Assembly: GCA_964446745.1 (NCBI GenBank)
Contig: CAYURR010000066.1
Coordinates: 1 to 15,430, forward strand
Length of the DNA: 15,430 bases
Source: CAYURR01 sp964446745
GTDB lineage: Bacteria > Bacillota > Clostridia > Lachnospirales > WQUN01
Reading direction: 5' to 3'
Position numbers and translations under genes: made by a program. Below, in pieces: positions 1 through 5,534 of the stretch. A model generated the notes under the pieces. The model had not been told where the DNA came from. It saw only the letters and a program-made list of their open reading frames with translations, and did no database searches. Position 1 is the stretch's first letter; every line of letters starts with the position of its first letter.

Positions 1-177
1 AAGACCGCCGTATATATCTCACATCGGCTCTCGTCCTGCCGTTTCTGCGACGATATCGCAGTGTTTAACGAAGGCTCTCTTATCCAGCGCGGCAGCCACG
101 ACAGCCTAATCGCGGATGAAGCCGGCAAATACCACGAGCTCTGGAACGCGCAGGCGCAGTATTATACGGTAGGGTAA
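1..177 (+). CDS. ABC exporter ATP-binding domain, C-terminal end (partial)
   Basis: This is the last 58 codons of a gene that enters from the left edge, in frame 1, ending at TAA 175-177. The translation starts KTAVYISHRLSSCRFCDDIA and continues through FNEGSLIQRGSHDSLI to a tail ending QAQYYTVG. ISHRLS is the H-loop (switch histidine, residue 8 here), and the xGxLIQRGSHDSLI stretch followed by YHELWNAQAQ is the standard end of the nucleotide-binding domain in ABC exporters of the MsbA/half-transporter type. Such proteins hydrolyse ATP in the cytoplasm to move substrates outward across the membrane. The substrate cannot be inferred, because the membrane domain, Walker A and Walker B lie outside the window. 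The stop is followed after 12 nt by a palindromic repeat and a T-run that may terminate transcription. Confidence 0.85.
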   Translation, partial: KTAVYISHRLSSCRFCDDIAVFNEGSLIQRGSHDSLIADEAGKYHELWNAQAQYYTVG

Positions 178-189
178 CACAACAAAAGA

Positions 190-298
190 CTACCACGGAT
201 CTTCACGGATTTATACCGATTTACACGGATTTAAGGCATATATTCACTTTATCCGCGTAAATCCGATCTTATCCGTGGAAATCTGTGGTAATTTTTTT
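190..298. repeat. Palindromic decamer repeat, copy 1, possible terminator
   Basis: The left arm contains CGGAT-type pentamers at 196, 206, 216 (CCGAT) and 226, exactly 10 bp apart. The right arm contains ATCCG/ATCTG at 251, 261, 271 and 281, again 10 bp apart and in inverted orientation, with about 20 nt between the arms. The arms (about 190-234 and 250-291) pair imperfectly over roughly 40 bp. The right arm is followed by seven T at 292-298, so on the plus strand the element could end transcription of the ABC gene before marR. A second copy with the same architecture lies at 9392-9483. Confidence 0.8.
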
Positions 299-299
299 C

Positions 300-329
300 T
301 TGCTTTATTATTGTACTATATAGTATTAT
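300..329 (+). promoter_or_regulatory. Likely marR promoter with overlapping palindromic operator
   Basis: TTGCTT (300-305) and TATTAT (324-329) are separated by 18 nt, about 28 nt upstream of the marR start. A perfect 12-bp palindrome TACTATATAGTA (314-325) covers the spacer end and the first bases of the -10 box. MarR proteins usually repress their own operon by binding such a palindrome, so this is a reasonable autoregulatory operator. That role is inferred. Confidence 0.45.
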
Positions 330-356
330 TTTATCCGGAACGGAGGTGTTGACGGG

Positions 357-818
357 TTGTTAGACAAATCAGAGGGTGGATTTTTGATCACGCAGATAAA
401 ACAGGTCGGCGGCAGGATCTTTGAAAAGCTGCTCTCGGACGCGGGGGTCGAAGCGTTTAACGGTGCGCAGGGGCGGATATTGTATGTATTGTGGCAGTCA
501 GACAATATCCCGATCGTGGAGCTCGCCCGTAAAACCGGCCTCGCTAAAACCACGCTGACCAGTATGCTAGACCGCATGGAAGATGGCGGGCTCGTGACAC
601 GCATATTTGATAAGAGTGACCGGAGGCAGATACGCATAGCGCTGACTTCAATGGCCCACAGCTTGAGCGACGAATACGAAAGACTGTCATCACAGATGAA
701 CGAAATCTACTACGCGGGATTCGCTGATGAAGAGATTATTGCTTTTGAAGGGATTTTACGTAGGGTATTGGGGAATTTGAATAATTACAGCACAGAAAGC
801 GAGGAGAGCGCACTATGA
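357..818 (+). CDS. MarR-family transcriptional regulator
   Basis: The gene encodes 153 residues, the normal length for MarR repressors, which bind DNA as winged-helix dimers and often respond to small aromatic or oxidising compounds. The winged-helix domain spans roughly residues 35-105. The recognition helix region reads ELARKTGLAKTTLTSMLDRM, followed by the wing GLVTRIFDKSDRRQIRIALT with the typical D-x-R-R turn. The flanking helices (residues 10-30 and 110-145) would form the dimer interface. TTG at 357 is chosen as start because GGAGG (342-346) lies 10 nt upstream and no other in-frame start fits. The stop overlaps the start of the next gene (ATGA at 815-818), so the two are translationally coupled. 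The ligand is unknown; the flavin-reductase-like partner suggests a redox-active or electrophilic signal, which is inference. Confidence 0.88.
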   Translation: MLDKSEGGFLITQIKQVGGRIFEKLLSDAGVEAFNGAQGRILYVLWQSDNIPIVELARKTGLAKTTLTSMLDRMEDGGLVTRIFDKSDRRQIRIALTSMAHSLSDEYERLSSQMNEIYYAGFADEEIIAFEGILRRVLGNLNNYSTESEESAL

Positions 819-1378
819 AAAAATCAATTCCTATTTCGAACAACTTTTGCCCGCAGACCTTGTTCCTGTATGGTACATACAAAGAGGACGGCACGCCGAA
901 CTTTGGTCTGTTTTGCTGGTTCAGCTACTACTGGGACACCGAAATGGGCGTTATGGCCTGCATCGGCGGCGACAAGCTAACCAAGAAGCGCATCGCCGCT
1001 ACGAAGGTATTTTCCGCTAACCTTGTAACCGAAGAGATCTTGGCTGTGGCCGATTACTTCGGCAACAAGGAGGGCTTTAGCGGGGACAAATCATTACCTG
1101 TGGAAACCGAAAACGGACATGTATTGAATGTGCCTGTGCTCGCCAAGAGCCCGTGGGTATTTGAGCTCGAGGTGGATAAAACCATGCAACTGGACGGCGG
1201 CGAGGTGCTGTTATGCAAAGTCCGCAACGTCCTTACCGATCAAGCACTCTGTGATGACGACAAGAGCTTTGAGGAAAGGCTTAGGGCCATAGCCCCGGTG
1301 CACACAACCTGCGCGGCATATTTTTCGTGGAGCGGTAATACGCTTGGTGCGTGGGGCGAGCCTATGAAGGCAATATAG
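815..1378 (+). CDS. Flavin reductase-like, FMN-binding split-barrel protein
   Basis: The 187-residue product resembles the flavin reductase-like (FMN-binding split barrel) family, which binds FMN and either reduces free flavin with NAD(P)H or acts as a flavoprotein in redox or detoxification reactions. Family-like features are the N-terminal QTLFLYGTYKEDGTPNFGLF strand-turn (residues 14-33), a middle GVMACIGGDKLTKKRI segment, the SANLVTEE strand and a VLAKSPWVFELEV strand near residues 108-120. No signal peptide or membrane segment is visible, so it is cytoplasmic. ATG 815 follows GAGGAGAG and overlaps the marR stop by 4 nt. Co-transcription with marR suggests that the regulator controls it. 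The substrate cannot be named. The family assignment is fairly secure but rests on recognition only. Confidence 0.75.
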   Translation: MKKSIPISNNFCPQTLFLYGTYKEDGTPNFGLFCWFSYYWDTEMGVMACIGGDKLTKKRIAATKVFSANLVTEEILAVADYFGNKEGFSGDKSLPVETENGHVLNVPVLAKSPWVFELEVDKTMQLDGGEVLLCKVRNVLTDQALCDDDKSFEERLRAIAPVHTTCAAYFSWSGNTLGAWGEPMKAI

Positions 1379-1451
1379 AAACTTTGACGCTGCTAGTCGG
1401 TAGGTTTGCAAGCAGGGGTGCAGCAAAACGCGCTTCGAAAATGAGCGTAAC

Positions 1452-1485
1452 AAAAAAATGCCCGCCCTTCAAATGAGGGGCGGGC
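1452..1485 (-). terminator. Bidirectional rho-independent terminator
   Basis: A GC-rich hairpin pairs 1460-1469 (GCCCGCCCTT) with 1476-1485 (AGGGGCGGGC) around a 6-nt loop, with one G-U pair. On the minus strand it is followed by seven T (complement of 1452-1458), a strong terminator. The stop codon of the 144-residue membrane protein (1469-1471) lies inside the hairpin. On the plus strand it could also stop readthrough from the flavin-reductase gene, with a weaker T-rich tail. Confidence 0.85.
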
Positions 1486-1903
1486 TTACTTTATGCTGCA
1501 GGTTACTTAAGTTTCCCGAAAACTGCTTGATAAGGAAAGTTCCTGTAGATACATAGTATATCTTGGAAACTAAATCAAACCCAATATCTTTTAGTGGCAA
1601 ATTATTCATGCCGGTAAAAAATAGGAACATAAACTCATTTAGCGATAGAAATATCCCGGCTGAAGCGGTTAACAATCCGCAAACTATCGCCATATTATCA
1701 CGTTTCTTTATTATTGCATAAGCCATTAGCGCAGATGTTAGCGCAAGCCAAAAATCAGGCAGCGGAAACGACCAAAACCATACTGTATACCCCGAAACAT
1801 GTTCAACTACCGGATACCACCCCAAATAGGCAGATATAAAATATAGTGGAAGTATTATTGCGTTGAATATACCCAAAGCAGCCATTAATTTTCGATATTT
1901 CAC
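1469..1903 (-). CDS. Small polytopic membrane protein, function unknown
   Basis: The 144-residue product has three clear hydrophobic segments (about residues 7-29, 41-65 and 72-97) and a weaker fourth (about 108-125), so it is an integral membrane protein. I recognise no family. It starts at GTG 1901-1903, with GGGAGG (1909-1914) five nt upstream. It lies 15 nt downstream of the M56 peptidase gene and shares its operon with blaI, ending in the terminator hairpin at 1460-1485. As third gene of a BlaI-controlled operon it may be the effector of the stress response or an accessory to the protease. That is inference from position only. The aromatic stretch WFWSFPLPDFW between the first two segments is distinctive and could help find homologues. 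Confidence 0.65.
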   Translation of the reverse strand: MKYRKLMAALGIFNAIILPLYFISAYLGWYPVVEHVSGYTVWFWSFPLPDFWLALTSALMAYAIIKKRDNMAIVCGLLTASAGIFLSLNEFMFLFFTGMNNLPLKDIGFDLVSKIYYVSTGTFLIKQFSGNLSNLQHKVSPPLI

Positions 1904-1918
1904 TTTAACCTCCCAATC

Positions 1919-2836
1919 TCATATAAAATAATGTGTAAATGCCGTTGTTATTGTTCCGGCAACTAATATGACAGCTAATGCGACAACTGCTATTGATAGT
2001 TTTTTATATTTCATAATTGCCTTTATTCTTTCTTCGACTGAATTTCTGCCAAAGGCGTTATATAGTGGTGTAACCTTGCTCCGTTGTTCAGCCATACCAA
2101 TAAGTGAATAAGCATAAGCAGTTTTTGCTTCTGCTCCAAAGTGGCGTAAAACCATTTCGTCACAGCTTAGCTCTAAGTCACGGTTAGCTAATATGAACAT
2201 GACCCATACCATAGGATTGAACCAATGGATGCAGAGCGCAAATACTAAAATGACTTTCCAAAGCGTATCAAAGCGCCGGATATGGTAGTATTCATGCGCA
2301 AGCACATAGCGTAAAAGCTGTGTGTCGTCCATGTTCATAGACTTTGGCAGAACAATCCGAGGTTTTACTATTCCGACGGCAACCGGTGTTGTAATCCTAT
2401 CTGATTGCATTATGTTAATAGTTCGAAAAAGTCTGTGTTCTGCTATCCAAGCATTCAAAACATCATTATCGCGGATAGAAACCGAAGACCGTAATGCTTT
2501 ATGGCTTCTTACATACACAATCATAAAAAATGCGAATGTGGCAAGCATGCCGATAAACCAAATAATTATTGTTGTATTATTAATCGGCAATATGTTTTCA
2601 ATAATCTGGGTAGCCGTACCGGGAATTATCCATCCCAAAGCCCTATCTATGACCGCACAAATACTATTTTGTAGCGAAATAGAAATAGGCACAAGCAAGC
2701 GTAAAAGCCCAACGCCCCAAGAAATGAGAAACATTGTTTTAGGTAGACGGTTTAGGGCTACAGCCCGGATTATCATAACGAAAACAACAAGCAATCCGGC
2801 CGATATACTCGTTTGCAGTATATTCAAAATTGCCAC
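1919..2836 (-). CDS. BlaR1/MecR1-like M56 membrane metallopeptidase
   Basis: The 305-residue product carries the hallmarks of peptidase family M56. Transmembrane segments lie at about residues 7-28, 35-54 and 87-109, followed by the conserved TPVAVGIVKPRIVLP segment (150-164) and the zinc-binding HEYYH (181-185). The ELSCDE motif at 222-227 supplies the further acidic ligand. A last transmembrane segment spans about 279-303. BlaR1 and MecR1 are about 585-600 residues and end in an extracellular penicillin-binding sensor domain, which is absent here. In this family the activated cytoplasmic protease inactivates the partner repressor. GTG 2836 sits 1 nt after the blaI stop, so translation is coupled; TTG at 2825-2827 is an alternative start. 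The inducing signal is unknown. Beta-lactam sensing should not be assumed. Confidence 0.88.
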   Translation of the reverse strand: MAILNILQTSISAGLLVVFVMIIRAVALNRLPKTMFLISWGVGLLRLLVPISISLQNSICAVIDRALGWIIPGTATQIIENILPINNTTIIIWFIGMLATFAFFMIVYVRSHKALRSSVSIRDNDVLNAWIAEHRLFRTINIMQSDRITTPVAVGIVKPRIVLPKSMNMDDTQLLRYVLAHEYYHIRRFDTLWKVILVFALCIHWFNPMVWVMFILANRDLELSCDEMVLRHFGAEAKTAYAYSLIGMAEQRSKVTPLYNAFGRNSVEERIKAIMKYKKLSIAVVALAVILVAGTITTAFTHYFI

Positions 2837-2837
2837 C

Positions 2838-3197
2838 TCACCTCAAATTCTCCACAATCTGTTTTAGACGCTTTATTTCATTTGCGGATAATTTTTTACC
2901 GCTTAAATACGCAGACAAAAATACCTCCGCAGAGCCGTCAAACAGTTTGCCGATTAGTTCAGTAGCTTCATTTTGCTGCACTTGCTCTTTTGTGATGGCT
3001 GGTCTGCAAGTGAAATTGGGCTCTAGGCGTATTATCGCACCTTTATCAATCAGCTTTTTAATAACTGTGTATGTAGTGTTACGATTCCATCCCGTTTGCT
3101 TGTTGAGAATTTTTGCAAGCTGCCCCGCAGTTAAGTCACCTTCCTTCCATAAAACCTCCATCACTCTTAATTCAGAATCAAACATTTTAATCTCCAT
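2838..3197 (-). CDS. BlaI/MecI-family transcriptional repressor
   Basis: The product (119 residues from ATG 3195-3197) has the family layout. An N-terminal winged helix begins MFDSELRVMEVLW and contains LTAGQLAKILNK and the recognition helix around NRNTTYTVIKKLIDKG. A C-terminal helical dimerisation region follows (about residues 75-119). These repressors bind palindromic operators as dimers and are inactivated through the partner M56 protease. The ATG at 3197 is preferred because GGAG (3206-3209) lies 8 nt upstream; GTG 3206 and ATG 3185 are possible alternatives. It is first in an operon with the M56 gene and a small membrane protein. Two operator-like palindromes in its own promoter indicate autorepression. 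Confidence 0.9.
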   Translation of the reverse strand: MEIKMFDSELRVMEVLWKEGDLTAGQLAKILNKQTGWNRNTTYTVIKKLIDKGAIIRLEPNFTCRPAITKEQVQQNEATELIGKLFDGSAEVFLSAYLSGKKLSANEIKRLKQIVENLR

Positions 3198-3213
3198 AAT
3201 AAACACTCCAATG

Positions 3214-3263
3214 ACTATTGCAATAGTTATGCCATAATACTATTACAATAGTCACTCTGTCAA
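3214..3263 (-). promoter_or_regulatory. blaI operon promoter with two BlaI-type operators
   Basis: On the minus strand a consensus -35 TTGACA (3258-3263) and -10 TATTAT (3234-3239) are 18 nt apart. The dyad ACTATTGTAATAGT (3239-3252) fills the spacer and touches the -10 box. A second, perfect palindrome ACTATTGCAATAGT (3214-3227) covers the expected transcription start. The two sites differ only at the centre and are 25 bp apart centre to centre. Binding of a BlaI dimer at either site would block RNA polymerase. The sites are seen directly; binding by this BlaI is inferred. Confidence 0.85.
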
Positions 3264-3292
3264 GAACTAATTTGTACGCCTTGGCGATTGTT

Positions 3293-3823
3293 TCATATCT
3301 CATTTAGGAAATCCATACTTGCCATATCCTCAACGACCTCGCAGTAATCCTCATCACCATGATGTATCTGCTCATAAGTAAGACGCAACATCTCCGCTCT
3401 CGAAACCCACTTTATTTCACAGACTTCCTCGGGCTGTAATACGCAGTCCCCAAGTTTAAAGTCCGCCTCTGCGAGCCAGATATCAATTAAGCAATGCTTA
3501 TGTTCACGTTTTAACTGGCATATGCGGCGCATATATGCCGGATCGAGATCTATGCCAATTTCCTCGCGTGTCTCCCGTAGGGCAGCAGTGAGTGCGTCCT
3601 CACCTGATGATACTGCCCCGGCTGTAACGTCCCATTCCCCGGGCATGAACGACTTGGTCAGCGAACGTCGCTGCAGAAACCATTGATCTTTACTGTTTCT
3701 AATAAATATATGTACAACCAGGTGGTATTGGCCGGGCTGCAGCATATCGCAGTTTTCACGCTCAATCACGGCTCCGGTTTTGTTTCCGCTTTCGTCGTAA
3801 ATATCAAAGATTTCAGTACTCAT
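3293..3823 (-). CDS. Nudix hydrolase, isopentenyl-diphosphate-isomerase-like subgroup
   Basis: The 176-residue product carries a complete Nudix box at residues 69-91 (G-x5-E-x7-RE-x2-EE-x-G-I), with E84, E87 and E88 as likely metal ligands. Nudix enzymes hydrolyse a nucleoside diphosphate linked to another group. The N-terminal EIFDIYDESGNKTG and the YHLVVHIFIRNSKDQWFLQRR stretch match the subgroup related to type 1 isopentenyl diphosphate isomerase. The isomerase active-site cysteine context is not present (the segment reads WDVTAGAVSSGE), so isomerase activity is unlikely. The protein is cytoplasmic, with no signal peptide. ATG 3823 follows a strong AGGAGG after 7 nt. It lies 29 nt after the 205-residue protein gene and is probably the last gene of that operon. 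The physiological substrate cannot be deduced. Confidence 0.9.
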   Translation of the reverse strand: MSTEIFDIYDESGNKTGAVIERENCDMLQPGQYHLVVHIFIRNSKDQWFLQRRSLTKSFMPGEWDVTAGAVSSGEDALTAALRETREEIGIDLDPAYMRRICQLKREHKHCLIDIWLAEADFKLGDCVLQPEEVCEIKWVSRAEMLRLTYEQIHHGDEDYCEVVEDMASMDFLNEI

Positions 3824-3852
3824 TATTTAGCCTCCTAAGTGGTATCAGTTAA

Positions 3853-4470
3853 TTAAATCATAATTTCCGGTTTCAGTGCTCCTGCTGTACCAATATTATC
3901 ATACGCGGACAATAAAATATCATTTTCTTCTGTGATTGATAGTTTATCTTTGAGCACTTGCTTACCTTGCAAAATGTTAACATCATCTTCCGCCGTGGGA
4001 GGTGTTTCTGTCCATATTATATATGTTACTTTTGAATGTCCATCTGAAGCAATAATTTCATATTCACACAGTCCGTCTTTTCTTTCAAAGTCAATATAAT
4101 ACACCCCATCAATCTTTTGTACCGGAATTGGTTCTCCATTCATAGTTACCTTTAAATCTGTAACATCCATCTGTAATATAAGAAATCTGTATGTTGTATA
4201 CGAATATAGGTCTAATACTCTACTAATCTCGTCCCCGCCTCTTAATTTAATTGTTGCTTCTTTAGGCAGGTCGATTAATATTCTGTTACCTATTTCGTAT
4301 TTTACAAGTGATGGTTGTAATTGTGGGGTCAAGACACCATCTATCCCATAGAGAGTGATTATGGGCGCATCTCTACGTTTTGAATTATCATTTACTTTTG
4401 AGAAATAGATGATGTTTGAGATAAACAAGGCTATAACAATAATTAGTTCGATGCTAAAGTATTTCTTCAT
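3853..4470 (-). CDS. Membrane-anchored extracytoplasmic protein, unknown (paralogue B)
   Basis: The 205-residue product has an N-terminal hydrophobic segment (residues 7-23) after MKKYFS, which fits a signal anchor, and then a soluble extracytoplasmic domain rich in beta-strand-like stretches. I recognise no family. The middle (about residues 52-155) aligns by eye with the upstream neighbour. Shared positions include LIDLP/LIDLT, the pattern G-EPIPV-x5-GVYYIDF against G-SKPITV-x5-GLYFIGL, and a following YEIIAS...VTYIIWTET against IEVEAD...FTYILRVKT. An extra C-terminal tail (about 156-205, containing SITEENDILLSAYDN) is absent from the partner. ATG 4468-4470 overlaps the upstream stop (ATGA) and is preceded by AAGGAG. 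The coupled expression suggests that the two proteins work together at the cell surface. AT-rich composition matches the agr locus beside it. Confidence 0.72.
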   Translation of the reverse strand: MKKYFSIELIIVIALFISNIIYFSKVNDNSKRRDAPIITLYGIDGVLTPQLQPSLVKYEIGNRILIDLPKEATIKLRGGDEISRVLDLYSYTTYRFLILQMDVTDLKVTMNGEPIPVQKIDGVYYIDFERKDGLCEYEIIASDGHSKVTYIIWTETPPTAEDDVNILQGKQVLKDKLSITEENDILLSAYDNIGTAGALKPEIMI

Positions 4471-4967
4471 AGACTTTCTCCTTGTGTTTTAACGCGTAGA
4501 ATATATGTAAAACGTAAGTATGGAATATCCGCTTCAACTTCAATCGTAAATATCCCTTCATCCACATCCAAACCTATAAAATACAAACCCTCTTCTCTTC
4601 GAACTGTAATAGGTTTGCTGCCTATTTTTGCGTTTACATCTACTACCTGTACGTTTGTGAAATCGAGCCTTATCGTGGAATTTGTGTGTAGGTGTAAAAT
4701 GTTGTTATCATTTCGTAAATATCTCTTTATTTTGTAATCAGTTAAATCTATTAACGGCTTTGAGCCTTTATTGATTACAGGGCTCATGTTAGTATATTTT
4801 GTTAGCAACGGCTGCTCTTTAAAGTATTTATCATTCTTCATTTCATATATGAACAGCTTTGGAATATTGATATACTTGTCATAGTTATTTGCTAAAGTTA
4901 ATTGCAGAATATTTATTAATAATAAGATCGCAATTTTAGCAAGTCTAACGTCAATACGTTTTTTCAA
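4467..4967 (-). CDS. Membrane-anchored extracytoplasmic protein, unknown (paralogue A)
   Basis: The 166-residue product begins with MKKRIDVR and a hydrophobic segment (about residues 9-26, ending LTLANN), consistent with a signal peptide or anchor; there is no lipobox cysteine. The rest is a predicted extracytoplasmic domain. Residues about 70-161 resemble the downstream gene's product, so the two are likely products of tandem duplication. No known family is recognised. The start is TTG 4965-4967, with a GGGGG ribosome site at 4975-4979, 7 nt upstream; no better in-frame start precedes the hydrophobic segment. Its stop overlaps the next start by 4 nt. It is the first intact gene after the ABC ATPase remnant. 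A relation to the agr system or to a lost ABC transporter is possible but rests only on position. Confidence 0.7.
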   Translation of the reverse strand: MKKRIDVRLAKIAILLLINILQLTLANNYDKYINIPKLFIYEMKNDKYFKEQPLLTKYTNMSPVINKGSKPLIDLTDYKIKRYLRNDNNILHLHTNSTIRLDFTNVQVVDVNAKIGSKPITVRREEGLYFIGLDVDEGIFTIEVEADIPYLRFTYILRVKTQGESL

Positions 4968-5002
4968 GTGAGCACCCCCTTATCAGCTCTTATAAAACAT
5001 AG

Positions 5003-5035
5003 ATTATAAATCAATTAAACTCATGGCTATATCAA
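5003..5035 (-). promoter_or_regulatory. Weak candidate promoter for the paralogue/Nudix operon
   Basis: A perfect -10 TATAAT on the minus strand (complement of 5003-5008) lies 36 nt upstream of the TTG start at 4967. The nearest -35-like hexamer, TTGATA (5030-5035), is 21 nt away, longer than ideal. The -10 sits exactly at the end of the ABC ATPase remnant. Only the -10 is convincing. Confidence 0.3.
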
Positions 5036-5189
5036 CTCTGCTGCGCATACCACCCGAGTATGTGGACACCATGAGGTCCGCAGCCTCTGATAGTCCAAAC
5101 TGTACGAGTAGACGGTCGGTTATCTGTTTGGGGTCAGCAATGTGGCGTAGCTTTGCTATCAGCATAAGATTTTCCCGATTGCCGGTATA
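5004..5189 (-). pseudogene. Fragment of a DrrA-type ABC transporter ATPase
   Basis: The minus-strand reading frame contains TGNRENLMLIAKLRHI, then ITDRLLVQFGLSEAADLMV, and ends with the ABC signature region TYSGGMRSRVDIAMSLI followed by DL and a stop. This is the middle helical part of an ABC-2/daunorubicin-resistance-type ATPase (family form TGRENL...LLERFGL...YSGGMRRRLDLALSLI). The Walker A, Q-loop, Walker B and H-loop are all missing: nothing recognisable lies upstream of the TG, and the frame stops two codons after SLI, where the Walker B strand should follow. At about 60 codons against a normal 300 or more it cannot be functional. It is best read as the residue of a transporter gene deleted on both sides. 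No matching permease remains in the window. Confidence 0.8.
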
Positions 5190-5227
5190 ATGTAACACGA
5201 GTAGTTCGATTGTCAATAAGCACATTA

Positions 5228-5271
5228 AAAACCCGCCGAGCTACAGCTAAGCTGTTTGCCATGCGGGTTTT
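5228..5271. terminator. Bidirectional terminator-like hairpin with nested stem
   Basis: AAAACCCGC (5228-5236) pairs perfectly with GCGGGTTTT (5263-5271). The interior contains a second small dyad, ACAGC-TAA-GCTGT (5243-5255). Each strand ends in T-rich sequence after a GC core, so it can terminate in both directions. It lies just upstream of the ABC ATPase remnant on the minus strand. Confidence 0.65.
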
Positions 5272-5356
5272 GTACGGTAAAGATTTGACACGAGATTTAA
5301 AAACATTGCCGATACACAATATGTCTTATAAATTATCTTCCATACGCAATTCACAC

Positions 5357-5385
5357 AAAAAGCAGCGATCATGTCGCTGCTTTTT
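5357..5385. terminator. Bidirectional terminator downstream of agrD
   Basis: A perfect 12-bp stem, AAAAAGCAGCGA (5357-5368) with TCGCTGCTTTTT (5374-5385), encloses a 5-nt loop. On the minus strand it ends in TTTTT and lies about 150 nt after the agrD stop, so it is the likely end of the agr transcript. The symmetric A and T runs also make it a terminator for plus-strand transcription. Confidence 0.85.
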
Positions 5386-5534
5386 AGCCTTACGTGTTCT
5401 TGAGTTATACTTCATAAAACAAACACAAATAAAACAAGTCAAACTCACCATATGCTTTGACGTAAGTAACTTTGTTAGGTGTTAGATTGCCTATGTTTAA
5501 TTGTCTAAACAGCCTTACCATAAATCAGGGATTT

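Larger units (their letters stand above)
5190..5534. other. Intergenic region downstream of agrD, no clear gene
   Basis: Between the ABC remnant and agrD the stretch holds two strong hairpins (5228-5271 and 5357-5385) but no gene I can support. One 38-codon minus-strand frame (5405-5521, MVRLFRQLNIGN...) follows agrD after 13 nt but has no ribosome binding site and no recognisable similarity. A plus-strand TTGACA at about 5284 has no convincing -10 box. A small RNA between the two terminators cannot be excluded. Confidence 0.5.

Noticed and set aside
190..291. A CRISPR array, because of regularly spaced repeats
   Set aside because: The units are 10 bp long without spacers and are inverted between the arms. 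There are no cas genes.
1919..2836. A beta-lactam resistance sensor (true BlaR1/MecR1)
   Set aside because: The product ends after the last membrane segment and lacks the penicillin-binding sensor domain. No beta-lactamase gene is nearby.
3293..3823. Possible type 1 isopentenyl diphosphate isomerase
   Set aside because: The catalytic cysteine context of the isomerase is missing and a full Nudix hydrolase box is present, so only the general Nudix call is kept.
5405..5521. A 38-codon minus-strand frame after agrD
   Set aside because: There is no ribosome binding site and no family resemblance. Its length is within chance for AT-rich DNA.
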